Below are positions 51,890 to 61,710 of a stretch of 64,000 nucleotides of DNA, piece by piece. Where the stretch lies: assembly GCA_001438605.1 (NCBI GenBank), contig LIDE01000015.1:26001-90000 (forward strand), given 5' to 3'. The position numbers and the translations under genes were made by a program. Under the pieces are notes generated by a model. The model had not been told where the DNA came from. It was given only the letters and a program-made list of their open reading frames with translations, and did no database searches. Position 1 is the stretch's first letter; every line of letters starts with the position of its first letter. Source of the DNA: SAR92 bacterium BACL16 MAG-120619-bin48. Lineage in GTDB: Bacteria; Pseudomonadota; Gammaproteobacteria; Pseudomonadales; Porticoccaceae.

Positions 51890-52049
51890 GGCGATATCTG
51901 CTGCGGTTTGTTTGCGGAGGAGTCCGAATCTAGGCACCCTAAGGGGGTATAGTGGCGGCTCTAATATTGGCTGAGTATATGACCATAGTTCGCGGGGGTG
52001 GTCATGTACCCAAATGGGTTGGGAAATGAATTGGGAGTCTGAAGGAACG

Positions 52050-52823
52050 ATGAATACAGCATTACCGTTGGTGGGCATTCCCTGTGACGTGATTCGAAAT
52101 GGATTGCATGGATTTCAGGGTGCCGGCGAAAAATATATCAATGCGGCTGCCCATGGGGCAGGCGCAATGCCTGTTCTGCTGCCGGTATTTGGCAACGGGG
52201 AAGATCTCAAAGATTTGGCAACGCTGTACAGTGTCGACGATATTGTTGATCGTATCGACGGCTTGTTTCTAACGGGCAGCCCATCCAATGTTCACCCCGA
52301 CAATTATCAAGGTGCGGCACCCAAGCCGGGCACTCAGGAAGATCGTCAGCGCGACAGCTTAACACTGCAACTGATTCGCGCGTGCATTGCGCGTTCAGTT
52401 CCAGTGCTAGCTATTTGTCGTGGGTTTCAGGAACTCAATGTCGCTTTGGGTGGATCACTGCACGCCGCTGTGCATGAGGTTCCGGGCTATGCAGATCATC
52501 GCGAGGACAAGACACTCGATCGCAATGGTCAGTACGGGCCACGTCACAGGGTTAATTTTGTAGAGCAGGGGCTGCTGCATCGATTGAGCGGCGAATTGAA
52601 TTATCAGGTCAATTCCTTACACGGTCAGGGTGTCGATCGCCTTGCCGCAGCACTTACGGTCGAGGCGCGAGCGGATGATGGTGTGATCGAAGCAGTAAGT
52701 TTAATCAACGAGTCGAACTGGGTGCTAGGGCTGCAATGGCATCCCGAGTGGCAGTATCTGAACAATCCACTTTCGGTAGCGATTTTCGCAGAATTTGGTC
52801 AACAAATAAGGAAATTTCGTTAA
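52050..52823 (+). CDS. Gamma-glutamyl-GABA hydrolase family protein (PuuD-like)
   Basis: A 257-residue class I glutamine-amidotransferase-fold hydrolase (peptidase C26). The nucleophile is in LAICRGFQELNVALGG, the His-Glu pair in GLQWHPEWQ, and LFLTGSPSNVHP is the oxyanion/strand block. PuuD hydrolyses gamma-glutamyl-GABA in the glutamylated putrescine pathway. ATG 52050 has GAAGGAA upstream; the track start adds 12 residues. Its neighbour is the diamine aminotransferase, and a PuuA-like synthetase lies at 59653, which supports the pathway. Substrate range of these hydrolases is broad. Confidence 0.9.
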   Translation: MNTALPLVGIPCDVIRNGLHGFQGAGEKYINAAAHGAGAMPVLLPVFGNGEDLKDLATLYSVDDIVDRIDGLFLTGSPSNVHPDNYQGAAPKPGTQEDRQRDSLTLQLIRACIARSVPVLAICRGFQELNVALGGSLHAAVHEVPGYADHREDKTLDRNGQYGPRHRVNFVEQGLLHRLSGELNYQVNSLHGQGVDRLAAALTVEARADDGVIEAVSLINESNWVLGLQWHPEWQYLNNPLSVAIFAEFGQQIRKFR

Positions 52824-52978
52824 AAGTCTGGCCGCTGGCGTGAGTGCGTTATAAACTTCGCAGGTTGATGAACACCGGTGTTCGGTAAAAGGGCAGTAAG
52901 AACCACAACAAGCACTAGCATGTGTATTTTTAACTTAGGCGAATGCATCGCCTGCAAAGATCCTACGGGGGAGCTTTA

Positions 52979-55321
52979 ATGACACCTACTACAATAAGAA
53001 AGACACTGATCTCAGCTGCGGTCGCTGCAGCCACTCTTCATGCCGGGCAAATTGCCGCGGCGCAAATTGAAGAAGTCATTGTTACTACGCAAAAGCGCGA
53101 GCAGTCACTGCAAGATATTCCCTTAGCCGTCTCTGCATTCAGCGGCAGCTTTATGGAAAAAGCACAGATTTCCGATGTTAAGGAACTGGCGCTGCTGACA
53201 CCTGGCGTCTCAGGCGACACTGACGACTCATTTCTTGACTCGATAAACGTTCGCGGTATTGCAACCAACGACTTTGGCGTGGGTGCAGAGCCTTCAATTG
53301 GCGTCTACCAGAATGGTATCTACCTCGGTCGTACCGGCGGTGCGCTAACTAGTTTCTTTGATGTCGACATGGTAGAAGTCGTCAAAGGCCCGCAGGGTAC
53401 TCTGTTCGGCCGCAACGCATCTGCTGGCGCATTCTCCATCACCACCAAAAAGCCAACCGACGAGCGCGGTGGCTCTTTAGACCTTGGTTTGGGTCAGTAT
53501 GGCTACATGGAATTTGGCGCGGCAGTGAATATGCCGATCAATGAAAATTGGAGCAGCCGCACGGCCATTTATCATCAGCAGCAAGACGGCTGGGTGACCA
53601 ATACCAACGACGGTAAGAAGATGGGTAAAAACGACGCCACTGCGCTGCGTTTCTCTCTGTCCTACAACAATGATGCAGTAGAAGCAGACTTTGTCGCTGA
53701 ATACGAAGACCGCATCAGTTCTCCGACAATCTACAAAGCGTTTGACCCAGACGACACAGGTTTTGCCTACGCCTCTGGCGGCACCAACGAAAGAAATACC
53801 TCGTCTGACGTAGCTTCTGACAAACTTGTCGATCAGGGCGAAGTTTGGGGTGTCAGCTTGAACGTTGAAGTGGATTTGGGCGATGACTACACCCTGACCT
53901 CGATCACCGGTATTCGCGGCCACAATTACTACTACTTTGAAGATTTCGATGGCAGCGACCTGCCGATCTTTAACTACAATCAGATTCAAGACCAAACCTA
54001 CTACAGCCAAGAGTTCCGTCTCAACAAAGAGACTGAAGCTGTCAGCTGGTTTGTGGGCGCCTCTTGGTACAAAGAAGAGCTAAATACGCGCTTCAACCAG
54101 ACCTTTGACGAAGACACAATGTGTGCCACCTTGGGTGTTTACTACGCGGCAGCGTATGCAGCCGAGCAGGGCGACAGCTTCGACGTTGCAGACTTCGAAT
54201 CTCAAGTGACCGATTGCCCGTCTTACTATAGCTACCTCGGTTATGCCGACTACGGCCCAGGCATTGGAGAGCGCAATGACTCTGTCGATATCGATGCTGA
54301 ATACGACGGTTGGGGTATTTACGGCGACGCGATTTGGCACGCCACTGAAGCTCTGGATATCACCTTGGGTGCCCGTTACACAGAAGATAGCCGTGAGTTC
54401 GGTCAGCTGTTTGGCGGCCAAGATCGCAACTACCCTTTTTACTCGTTCCCGTTCTACACATCAGACTTCGCTCGCGACAGCCACACTTGGTCGAACACGT
54501 CAGTTCGTGCCGCAGTGAACTATCAACTGTCTGACGACGTCTCCGTGTACGGCAGCTACTCAACCGGCTACAAAGCAGGCGGCTACAGCATTTTATCGCT
54601 GACCTTCCCAGACGGTGTGACCGACGAAGATCTTGACGGCGCAGATGCACTCGATTTTGGTGGCAAGCCTAAATCGTTTGATAAAGAAGAAGTGACCAGC
54701 ATTGAACTGGGCTTGAAGGGTCAATTCTGGGACGACCAAATGCAGCTCAATGCCAGCGTTTACAGCTATTCGTTCGACGGCATGCAGTCAGGTTATTACG
54801 AGGGCGCCATTTATGGTGTTGCCAACGTGGGTGACGCAGAAGGTACTGGTGTCGAATTGGACGCGCGGCTATTGCCCACAGACAACTTAGATATTTATTT
54901 AGGCGTTGCTTGGGCAGATACAGAGTTAACCAACCCAGCCGATGTATTCTGTGATCCTGCAGATTGTAAAGGCGCGCAGATTCCAGGCACCATCGGTTTC
55001 AGCGGTGCAATGGTTGCGACCTACAGATTGCCTGTAGCAAGTGGCGAAATGGCTGTGTCAGTGGAAGTCTTCCATCAGGGTTCAAGCCCAGGGTTTGGTC
55101 AGTTCTCGAACGATCCACTGAAGCTTGACGGCTTTACCACCAGCAACCTGCGCATCGGTTACGAAAGCTCAGAAGACTGGACAGCGACGCTTTGGGTGAA
55201 CAACATTACCGATGAGTTCTATTACAAAGGTGTTGCCGGTGCCGGTTCGAATATTGCTGCGCACCACTTTGGTTTCTCAGAGCCACGCCGTATCGGTTTT
55301 GATATTGGTTGGAAGTTTTAA
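52979..55321 (+). CDS. TonB-dependent receptor
   Basis: A 780-residue outer-membrane receptor. Signal peptide (about 1-28), TonB box EEVIVTTQKR near the mature start, plug domain with PLAVSAFSG, SINVRGIATNDFG and VEVVKGPQGTLFGRNASAG, then a 22-strand barrel ending in GFDIGWKF with terminal Phe. GGGGGAG precedes ATG 52979. It imports a large or scarce ligand with TonB energy; the ligand is not known. It lies between polyamine-related genes and a TPR-sulfotransferase, with a terminator after it, so it is a single transcript. The family type is common for siderophores and glycans in marine bacteria. Confidence 0.93.
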   Translation: MTPTTIRKTLISAAVAAATLHAGQIAAAQIEEVIVTTQKREQSLQDIPLAVSAFSGSFMEKAQISDVKELALLTPGVSGDTDDSFLDSINVRGIATNDFGVGAEPSIGVYQNGIYLGRTGGALTSFFDVDMVEVVKGPQGTLFGRNASAGAFSITTKKPTDERGGSLDLGLGQYGYMEFGAAVNMPINENWSSRTAIYHQQQDGWVTNTNDGKKMGKNDATALRFSLSYNNDAVEADFVAEYEDRISSPTIYKAFDPDDTGFAYASGGTNERNTSSDVASDKLVDQGEVWGVSLNVEVDLGDDYTLTSITGIRGHNYYYFEDFDGSDLPIFNYNQIQDQTYYSQEFRLNKETEAVSWFVGASWYKEELNTRFNQTFDEDTMCATLGVYYAAAYAAEQGDSFDVADFESQVTDCPSYYSYLGYADYGPGIGERNDSVDIDAEYDGWGIYGDAIWHATEALDITLGARYTEDSREFGQLFGGQDRNYPFYSFPFYTSDFARDSHTWSNTSVRAAVNYQLSDDVSVYGSYSTGYKAGGYSILSLTFPDGVTDEDLDGADALDFGGKPKSFDKEEVTSIELGLKGQFWDDQMQLNASVYSYSFDGMQSGYYEGAIYGVANVGDAEGTGVELDARLLPTDNLDIYLGVAWADTELTNPADVFCDPADCKGAQIPGTIGFSGAMVATYRLPVASGEMAVSVEVFHQGSSPGFGQFSNDPLKLDGFTTSNLRIGYESSEDWTATLWVNNITDEFYYKGVAGAGSNIAAHHFGFSEPRRIGFDIGWKF

Positions 55322-55362
55322 CCAGACCTGATTGCTGAGTCATACCGGCGCCGTAAAGCGCT

Positions 55363-55405
55363 AAAAAAGCCGACAACGACTAAAATCATTGTCGGCTTTT
55401 TTTTT
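55363..55405 (+). terminator. Rho-independent terminator after the TonB receptor
   Basis: AAAAAAGCCGACAA (55363-55376) pairs with TTGTCGGCTTTTTTTTT (55389-55405). Long U-run on the plus strand. Confidence 0.92.
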
Positions 55406-55515
55406 CGGCTGGCGCTTTTTTGATCGAAGGCGATGGCAGGCCTACTAATGACGGCTAACAGCGATATAACCCTGCCTGAGCAGACTTTTTAAATTAGTTA
55501 AACTGTAGAGCAGCT

Positions 55516-57492
55516 ATGGACCCACAGCAGCAATTTTTCCAAGCCTTATCCGCCCTTCGTGCTGGCGACTTAGCGCAATGTGAAAAAATTTGCGACAGTC
55601 TGCTGGCGTTGAATTCGAGAGAGGTCAATACGCTGCGCCTGCGCGCCCAAGTGTGGCAGCGTCGCGGCGAGCTCGCTCGTGCCGCCACTGGGTTTCAGGC
55701 CGCGATCGCGATAGCCGCTGATTTCGCTCACGCTTGGGCAGACCTTGGCCGGGTGCAATACGATCTTGGCCAGCTGGCAGAGGCAGAGCACTCACTGCGC
55801 CGAGCAATTGCCTTGGACAGTAAGCTAAAAGGCCCCAGCAAGCTGCTTGAGACCCTGTTGCACGATCTTGGCAAGACCGATCAGTCCGATAAGTTAGCGG
55901 CCGTTAATCGCCAACGCACTGCGCTTAAAGACAAGGTTGTGCAGGCATTCAAACTCTATACAGAGGGCGATCCAGCCGCAGCCGAAGCCCTGTGCCGAGA
56001 GGTTCTTGCTGTCGATGCGGATCATGTCGGCGCGAAAGAGTTATTGATCGAACGCGCCATGGACACTGATCGCGCCGCCTGGGCTGAGGAGCTCGCCCGC
56101 GGATTGATTCGCAAAATGCCCGAGCGACCGAAGTGGTGGCTAAAACTGGCGGCAGCGCTTTCCCGACAGGACTCGATGGTTGACGCGGAGGAGGTTACTC
56201 AGCAGTTGCTGAAAATCGACAGCGACCCCACCGAAGGTTGGATGATGCTCGGGGCAATTTATAGCAAAGACAATCGTTTTCAGGATGCACTGCAACAATA
56301 CGACCAGGTTCTCGCACGAAACCCTGAGCATCTCTCTGCGCTGTCGCAAAAAGCCACTGCGCTAAAAACCCTTGGCCGCCAGCCGGAAGCGATTGCTGCC
56401 TACCAGCGCTGCCTTGAGTTGCAGCCAAAATTTTCTGAGGCAGCATGGTCCCTGTCTAATCTAAAAACCTATCGCTTTAGTGATGCTGAAGTCGCGAGCA
56501 TGGTGACCATTTTAGCCAGCGATCAACTCAGTGATAAAAGTGTGGTGCAGTTCAATTACGCACTCGGCAAAGCCTATGAACATCGCAAGCAGTGGGACGA
56601 TGCGTTTGCCTGTTACGCTGCAGGAAATTTGCGTCAGAAAAAATTGGTGGCCTGGGATGCCGATAAGTTTTCATCGCTGATCGATACGATTATCGACACA
56701 TTTACCGCAGAGTTTGTCGCACAGCACCGCGGCGCAGGCAGTGTCGATACCGCGCCGATTTTTGTCTTGGGCCTGCCGCGGTCGGGTTCAACGCTGCAGG
56801 AACAAATTCTCGCGTCGCACTCGCTGGTTGAGGGCACCCGCGAGTTGCCCTATATCCCAGCATTGGCCAATCATCTCAACCGCCAGCCCGAGCCGATGGC
56901 AAGTAAGCCGTATCCGCTCGGCGCCGCGGAGTTAAGCGACGCTCAATGGCGAACGCTGGGGGAGCAATTTATTCAACAGAGTCAGCGTCATCGCCAAACC
57001 GATGCGCCGTACTTTATTGATAAACTGCCGAATAATTTTCTCTATGTAGGCTTTATTTTGCTGGCGCTGCCCAACGCCAAAATTATTAACACTCAGCGCA
57101 ACCCGATTGATAATTGCTTTGGCTGCTTCAAGCAACTTTGGGCGGAGGGGCAGAACTTCACCTACGACTTGGTCGATCTCGGGCGCTATTATCGCGACTA
57201 TGTCCGCCTTATGGCGCACTGGGAAGCGCTCTTTCCCGACAAGGTTTACTCGGTCAAATACGAAGCGGTGGTGGACGATCTCGACGCCAATGTTCGCGCG
57301 CTACTGAACTACTGTGGCCTGCCCATGGAGGAGCAGTGTCTGCGCTTCCATGAAACGGAGCGCGCGGTTAATACTGCCAGCTCTGAGCAGGTCCGCCAGC
57401 CGATATATCGCTCGGCGGTGGCCTACTGGAAGCATTTTGAGGCGCACCTGCAGCCCCTAAAAGACAGTCTCGGTGATCTGGCTGAGGGGTAA
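55516..57492 (+). CDS. TPR protein with C-terminal sulfotransferase domain
   Basis: A 658-residue protein. The first 380 residues are TPRs (SALRAGDLAQCEKICDSL, LGRVQYDLGQLAEAEHSLRRAI, LGAIYSKDNRFQDALQQYDQVL, LGRQPEAIAAYQRCLELQ). The C-terminal half is a sulfotransferase with the PAPS 5'-phosphosulfate loop FVLGLPRSGSTLQEQIL and a later block NAKIINTQRNPIDNCFG. It would place sulfate on an unknown acceptor, possibly a peptide or glycan. It directly follows the TonB receptor and is convergent with the amidohydrolase, one base away. Such TPR-sulfotransferases are common next to TonB receptors in marine Gammaproteobacteria; a coupled role is not proven. Confidence 0.9.
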   Translation: MDPQQQFFQALSALRAGDLAQCEKICDSLLALNSREVNTLRLRAQVWQRRGELARAATGFQAAIAIAADFAHAWADLGRVQYDLGQLAEAEHSLRRAIALDSKLKGPSKLLETLLHDLGKTDQSDKLAAVNRQRTALKDKVVQAFKLYTEGDPAAAEALCREVLAVDADHVGAKELLIERAMDTDRAAWAEELARGLIRKMPERPKWWLKLAAALSRQDSMVDAEEVTQQLLKIDSDPTEGWMMLGAIYSKDNRFQDALQQYDQVLARNPEHLSALSQKATALKTLGRQPEAIAAYQRCLELQPKFSEAAWSLSNLKTYRFSDAEVASMVTILASDQLSDKSVVQFNYALGKAYEHRKQWDDAFACYAAGNLRQKKLVAWDADKFSSLIDTIIDTFTAEFVAQHRGAGSVDTAPIFVLGLPRSGSTLQEQILASHSLVEGTRELPYIPALANHLNRQPEPMASKPYPLGAAELSDAQWRTLGEQFIQQSQRHRQTDAPYFIDKLPNNFLYVGFILLALPNAKIINTQRNPIDNCFGCFKQLWAEGQNFTYDLVDLGRYYRDYVRLMAHWEALFPDKVYSVKYEAVVDDLDANVRALLNYCGLPMEEQCLRFHETERAVNTASSEQVRQPIYRSAVAYWKHFEAHLQPLKDSLGDLAEG

Positions 57493-57493
57493 C

Positions 57494-59500
57494 TCAGTCC
57501 GCGGAGTAGATTTTTTTCCCATCGAACCAGGTCGATAAAATCCGCGCGTCGGAAATGCTGTCACTGCGGCCCGTGGCGACCAAGTCAAACAGGTTCTCCT
57601 GCAAAATCACAAAATCTGCCTTTTTGCCCACTTCCAAGGAACCGGTTAACGCTTCCTGCCGGAGTGCTTGTGCGCCGCGAATAGTGTAGCTATCGAGGGC
57701 ATCTGTCAGAGAGAGCTTCTCCGCGGAATTGTAGACTGCACCCGTGAGGTCATTGCCCCGCGTCACCGCTTTTTCGATATTGAAGAAAGGCCGAGGATCG
57801 CGGGTATCGACTGGGGCGTCACTGCCGCCAGCAACTCGCCCACCGGCGGCGAGAATAGAGGCTGCTGGATAACTGTTTTGGTAGGCATAGCCCTGGTCAT
57901 CAAGTAGGTCGTCAGCACTCAAAACTTTATCGATAAAGGGGGTCACCATCATCAAATAGTCGGTCAGCGGTTCAATCCAAGCATAGGTAAAGACGGGATA
58001 GACCTGCAGCTCGGCAAAGCGGCGAATATCATCTGGGTGAACCAGCTGCACATGCGCCATCATCAATGTGCCCTGGGCCTCTGGCGCAGCCTTGCGTGCA
58101 GCGGCGAAACTGTCTAGCGCAAGACGCACAGCACGGTCGCCAATGGCATGGCTGTGAACACTAAAACCGGCTTTGAACAGCGCGACGGTGTAGTCGTGAA
58201 TAAAGTTTTCCGGCTCCTCAAACACGCCATAACTTAGCTGACACTGACTGCTGAAAAATCCCTCTTTTACGTAAAATTCCGCCTGCTGCTGTTCTGAGGT
58301 GACAGTCTCTGGCGCGCGTTGAACCCTCTGGCAGCCGTCGGACGAGGTGTCGACGTAACCGCGGACAGAGAGTGAATGGCTCGCCGCATGATAGTCAAAA
58401 AGCGGCTGCAGATAGGGATTTAACTGGGCGGCATTGGGCAGTGTTGGTGGATTTGCCAGAGGGTCGCCCTCAATCACGCCATCAACAAATATTTTGGCTG
58501 TGTCGACTTTTAAATTGGCCACATCGCTGTTGCGATCGCGGGCAGCACTGAGGGTCGCAATCAGGGCTGCAATGGCGGCAGGTTTGTCGGCACTGGATCT
58601 GTAGTCGCTGAAGTCAGTAAAAAACGCTGCGCTCATGCGATAACTTAGGGGTTGTTGCCGCGCGAGTTGAGCAAAGCGATCGATTTCGTCTGCCGAGAGA
58701 GCGGCATCTAATACGCTGGTGATCCCAGATTCAGCAAGCCGTGAGGCAATAGCGTTATAGCGATCCATCGTCAGTTCAGGGTAGCCCCATAAATTGGGCA
58801 CATGAACCAGCTTGCGCGCGTTTTCATTAATAATGCCGTTCGGCTCACCGAACTCGTCTGTGCCAATTAACGCCTTGTACTGGGCAAATTCAGTAGCCAA
58901 GGTGGTGCGATTAAGGCCGATTTGCTTGCCCTGTTCATCACTGGCCAAGGCCAGCGCTGCGCTGTTCGTTGCACCGTGATGACCGTCGTTGCCGAGCAGC
59001 ACAATCGGGTGCTGCCGCGAGACCTCGTCGAGGGCTGCACGAAGTGTGGGGAGCTTTTCTGAGGGTTGGTTACCGCTGCTAAAAGCCCATTGGTCAACGC
59101 TCAGCCATTCACCTGCGGGCAGCTGTTGGTCTTTAATGCACTGTTGCAAGCGCGGTACGAGTTGTTCTAGGCTGTAGGGCTCGCTGGCGAGATCACAACT
59201 GTCACCTTCAATAATGCCTGGCAGGTGAATATGGCTGTCATGCAGGCCGGGTATCAGCATTTTCCCATCGAGACGGTCGACAGTGGTCGTTGCGCCTATC
59301 AAGGCCATCGCGCCTTTGTTGCTGCCGATGAAAACGATTTTATCGCCTGCGACAGCCATGGCCTCAGCGGTGCGTTGATCTGCGTCGGCGGTGTAGATCA
59401 CCGCGTCGAGAAAGACGTGTTCTGCCAGCAATTTTTTTTCAGCACAACCGGTGTTGCAAAGGACGGTGGCGGTAAGTACTAGAGCAATTCTGCCAAACAT
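57494..59500 (-). CDS. Lipoprotein amidohydrolase (YtcJ-like)
   Basis: A 668-residue predicted lipoprotein (lipobox CNTGCAEK) with an amidohydrolase-3 domain. Metal motifs: HDSHIHLPG (HxH), the mid-barrel Lys in VDTAKIFVDGVIEG, HSHAIGDRAV and HVQLV, and a late GSDAPV Asp. The N- and C-terminal beta sandwich of the family is present. It likely hydrolyses an amide or ester in the periplasm. The gene ends one base from the sulfotransferase stop and is convergent with it. AAGGTG precedes the ATG. Substrate unknown; a link to N-acyl amines is only suggested by the polyamine neighbourhood. Confidence 0.9.
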   Translation of the reverse strand: MFGRIALVLTATVLCNTGCAEKKLLAEHVFLDAVIYTADADQRTAEAMAVAGDKIVFIGSNKGAMALIGATTTVDRLDGKMLIPGLHDSHIHLPGIIEGDSCDLASEPYSLEQLVPRLQQCIKDQQLPAGEWLSVDQWAFSSGNQPSEKLPTLRAALDEVSRQHPIVLLGNDGHHGATNSAALALASDEQGKQIGLNRTTLATEFAQYKALIGTDEFGEPNGIINENARKLVHVPNLWGYPELTMDRYNAIASRLAESGITSVLDAALSADEIDRFAQLARQQPLSYRMSAAFFTDFSDYRSSADKPAAIAALIATLSAARDRNSDVANLKVDTAKIFVDGVIEGDPLANPPTLPNAAQLNPYLQPLFDYHAASHSLSVRGYVDTSSDGCQRVQRAPETVTSEQQQAEFYVKEGFFSSQCQLSYGVFEEPENFIHDYTVALFKAGFSVHSHAIGDRAVRLALDSFAAARKAAPEAQGTLMMAHVQLVHPDDIRRFAELQVYPVFTYAWIEPLTDYLMMVTPFIDKVLSADDLLDDQGYAYQNSYPAASILAAGGRVAGGSDAPVDTRDPRPFFNIEKAVTRGNDLTGAVYNSAEKLSLTDALDSYTIRGAQALRQEALTGSLEVGKKADFVILQENLFDLVATGRSDSISDARILSTWFDGKKIYSAD

Positions 59501-59652
59501 AGGGCACCTTCAAGGGATCAGTTTGAAAGCTAATATACCCTTGATTACTAGTCTAAACAAAGTGATAGGGTTGCTCTATGCCCACCCTTTGGGGTATTGC
59601 TAGTCAATGCGAGTGATGCCAATGTGCGCACAATAAAATATGTGGATCAACC

Positions 59653-60999
59653 ATGAACACCCTCCCGGCTCTTGAGCAATTTTTAAACGATAATCCCGAC
59701 ATTGAAGTCTTTGAAATCATTCTCCACGATCTGAATGGCTTGCATCGAGGCAAGTGGGTGCCGCGTAAACAAATTGAAAAAGTGTTTGATGGTGGCTATA
59801 AGTTGCCGCAAAACGTCTGTTCACTGGATACCTGGGGGCGCGATATTGAAGAATTGCGCGCCGAGACTGGCGACATGGACGGCATCTGTCTTCCTCATCC
59901 TGAGACGCTTGCGCGGGTCCCTTGGGCTGACAAACCTACGGCCCAGCTAATTGTCTCCATGATGGACTCGTTGGGCGAAGAACCTTACGCCGGTGACCCC
60001 CGTGTGGTTCTGCAAAATGTTCTCAAGCGTTACAGCGATATTGGCTTAACCCCTGTTGTTGCCAGTGAAATGGAGTTCCATCTGTTTGAACTCAAGCGCG
60101 ATGAATTTGGCCGCCCCATACACACTCAGCGCGCCATGGATGGGTCGCCCGCTCTGGGCGGTGAGACCTATGCTATCGACGCGATGCGCAGTATGGCACC
60201 CATCCTTGACGCCATGTCTGATGCGGCAAAAGTTCAAAATCTGCCGCTGGACACCCTCATTAGTGAGTTTGGCGCCTCCCAGTGCGAGATCAATTTAGTT
60301 CACCAAGACTGCGCGGTTCGCGCCTGTGATCAGGGCAGTATGTTGCGCCGCGTGATTCGCAGTGTCGCAACGCAGCATGGCAAAGTGGCTACATTTATGG
60401 CCAAGCCCTTTGCTGACGATGTCGGCAACGGTATGCATGTGCACTTTAGTTTGATCGACAAAGAGGGCAAAAATGTCTTCGATAACGACACCGAAGAGGG
60501 CACCGATATTTTGCGGCATGCCGTGGCTGGCTGTTTGAAACATATGGCCGACAGTATGGCTATTTTTGCGCCAAACATTAATTCCTATCGCCGCATGGCT
60601 CCGTGCTGCTTTGCACCTCTGGCGCCGACATGGGGCTATGAAAATCGCACAACAGCTTTGCGTATCCCCGGTGGTGACAATGCTGCGATTCGCATTGAGC
60701 ACCGAGTTGCCGGCGCAGACGCGAATGTCTACTTGATTGTGGCTGTTATGCTGGCAGCGGCTCTCGACGGCATTCTCAATAAACTGCAGCCGCCAGAGCC
60801 GATTGAAGGTGATGCTGGTGATCTAGAGGCTGTCTTGCCGCACTATTGGAGTGACGCCTTAAGAGTGTTTGAAAAGTCAGACTTTATCAAAGAATATCTC
60901 GGCCCTGAGTTGCAGTACACCTACTCCATGAGCAAGCACAATGAGAAAAACGAGTTTGACACTCGCGTGACGCTGATGGAATACGACGCCTATTTATAA
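59653..60999 (+). CDS. Glutamine synthetase family protein (PuuA/glutamate-polyamine ligase-like)
   Basis: A 448-residue ATP-grasp-type ligase of the glutamine synthetase superfamily. Blocks: VVASEMEFHLFEL (metal Glu), EFGASQCEINL, NGMHVHFSLID, NSYRRMAPCCFAPLAPTWGYENRTTALRIPGG (glutamate/ATP site). It is shorter than GlnA and has the N-terminus LNGLHRGKWVPRKQI seen in gamma-glutamylpolyamine synthetases. It would join glutamate to putrescine or another amine. With the aminotransferase and the PuuD-like hydrolase it completes much of a glutamylated polyamine route, though the oxidase and dehydrogenase steps are not in the window. The 152 bp upstream show no clear operator. Confidence 0.88.
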   Translation: MNTLPALEQFLNDNPDIEVFEIILHDLNGLHRGKWVPRKQIEKVFDGGYKLPQNVCSLDTWGRDIEELRAETGDMDGICLPHPETLARVPWADKPTAQLIVSMMDSLGEEPYAGDPRVVLQNVLKRYSDIGLTPVVASEMEFHLFELKRDEFGRPIHTQRAMDGSPALGGETYAIDAMRSMAPILDAMSDAAKVQNLPLDTLISEFGASQCEINLVHQDCAVRACDQGSMLRRVIRSVATQHGKVATFMAKPFADDVGNGMHVHFSLIDKEGKNVFDNDTEEGTDILRHAVAGCLKHMADSMAIFAPNINSYRRMAPCCFAPLAPTWGYENRTTALRIPGGDNAAIRIEHRVAGADANVYLIVAVMLAAALDGILNKLQPPEPIEGDAGDLEAVLPHYWSDALRVFEKSDFIKEYLGPELQYTYSMSKHNEKNEFDTRVTLMEYDAYL

Positions 61000-61078
61000 G
61001 AGTTTATAGATTGTGGTGCTTTTCAACGCTATGAAAGGCACCGTTGCGTCCTTTGAAGCTGCGGGGCCTGAATCCGTA

Positions 61079-61621
61079 TTATTCGGCTTTGCGTTTTAGC
61101 AACAAGCTATCGATGGCGTTTTCTGAGAGCTTTGTGCGGGCATAGGCCATTTTCGATGCATCGGTAAAAGGCCCAACCAGCACCCGATACCACTTTTCCC
61201 CATTGCTCGAACCCACCGCTTCAACAGTCGCGTTTAAATTAAGTAACAATAACTTCACACGCAAACTTTCAGCCTGGCTCGAGAGCCGAAAAGAGCCTGC
61301 TTGCAGCAGATAGGTGGCGTTATCGCTGGGCTGCGCCGAGGCGCCCGGCTCAGTTCCACCGCTTGGAACGACGATTTCGCTGTTCTTTAAAATAGTATAA
61401 AAGTCGAACTTGAGGTCAGAGGCCTCGGCTTTGATGGTCTCGCCCACCTCTTTCACCACTGCGGCCGGAGAGGGACTTTTTTGCAGTAGAACTGGGGTGA
61501 AGTGCATTAACACTGCGCCAAAAACAGCACCCATAACAAAGACCGAAAAAGATGATCGCTGCTTGACTGGGGCTGGCTTTACAGGTCTCGCAGAGGGTTT
61601 TCTTGCATAGTCTTTTGGCAT
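61079..61621 (-). CDS. SPOR-domain membrane protein (FtsN-like)
   Basis: A 180-residue bitopic protein. Basic cytoplasmic N-terminus (RKPSARPVKPAPVKQR), TM about 24-44 (FSVFVMGAVFGAVLMHFTPVLL), periplasmic linker, and a C-terminal SPOR domain (about 100-178) with YLLQAGSFRLSSQAESLRVKLL and WYRVLVGPFTDASKM. SPOR binds denuded septal peptidoglycan, so it acts at the division site. It sits behind priA in the same direction. In Pseudomonas the same pair has argS between the two; here argS is not present. Confidence 0.92.
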   Translation of the reverse strand: MPKDYARKPSARPVKPAPVKQRSSFSVFVMGAVFGAVLMHFTPVLLQKSPSPAAVVKEVGETIKAEASDLKFDFYTILKNSEIVVPSGGTEPGASAQPSDNATYLLQAGSFRLSSQAESLRVKLLLLNLNATVEAVGSSNGEKWYRVLVGPFTDASKMAYARTKLSENAIDSLLLKRKAE

Positions 61622-61710
61622 TGCTGGGGCTCCATGTGGGTGGGGCGATTGTAGGGGATTTCAGACGCTCTGCGCAAACGGCACAGCGCTAAAAAGCGGG
61701 TTATCGCCGA

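Noticed and set aside
60990-61015. Fifth example of 3'-end duplication after the glutamine synthetase homologue
   Set aside because: TTTATAAGA and TTTATAGAT are similar, but the match is too short and A/T-rich to count.
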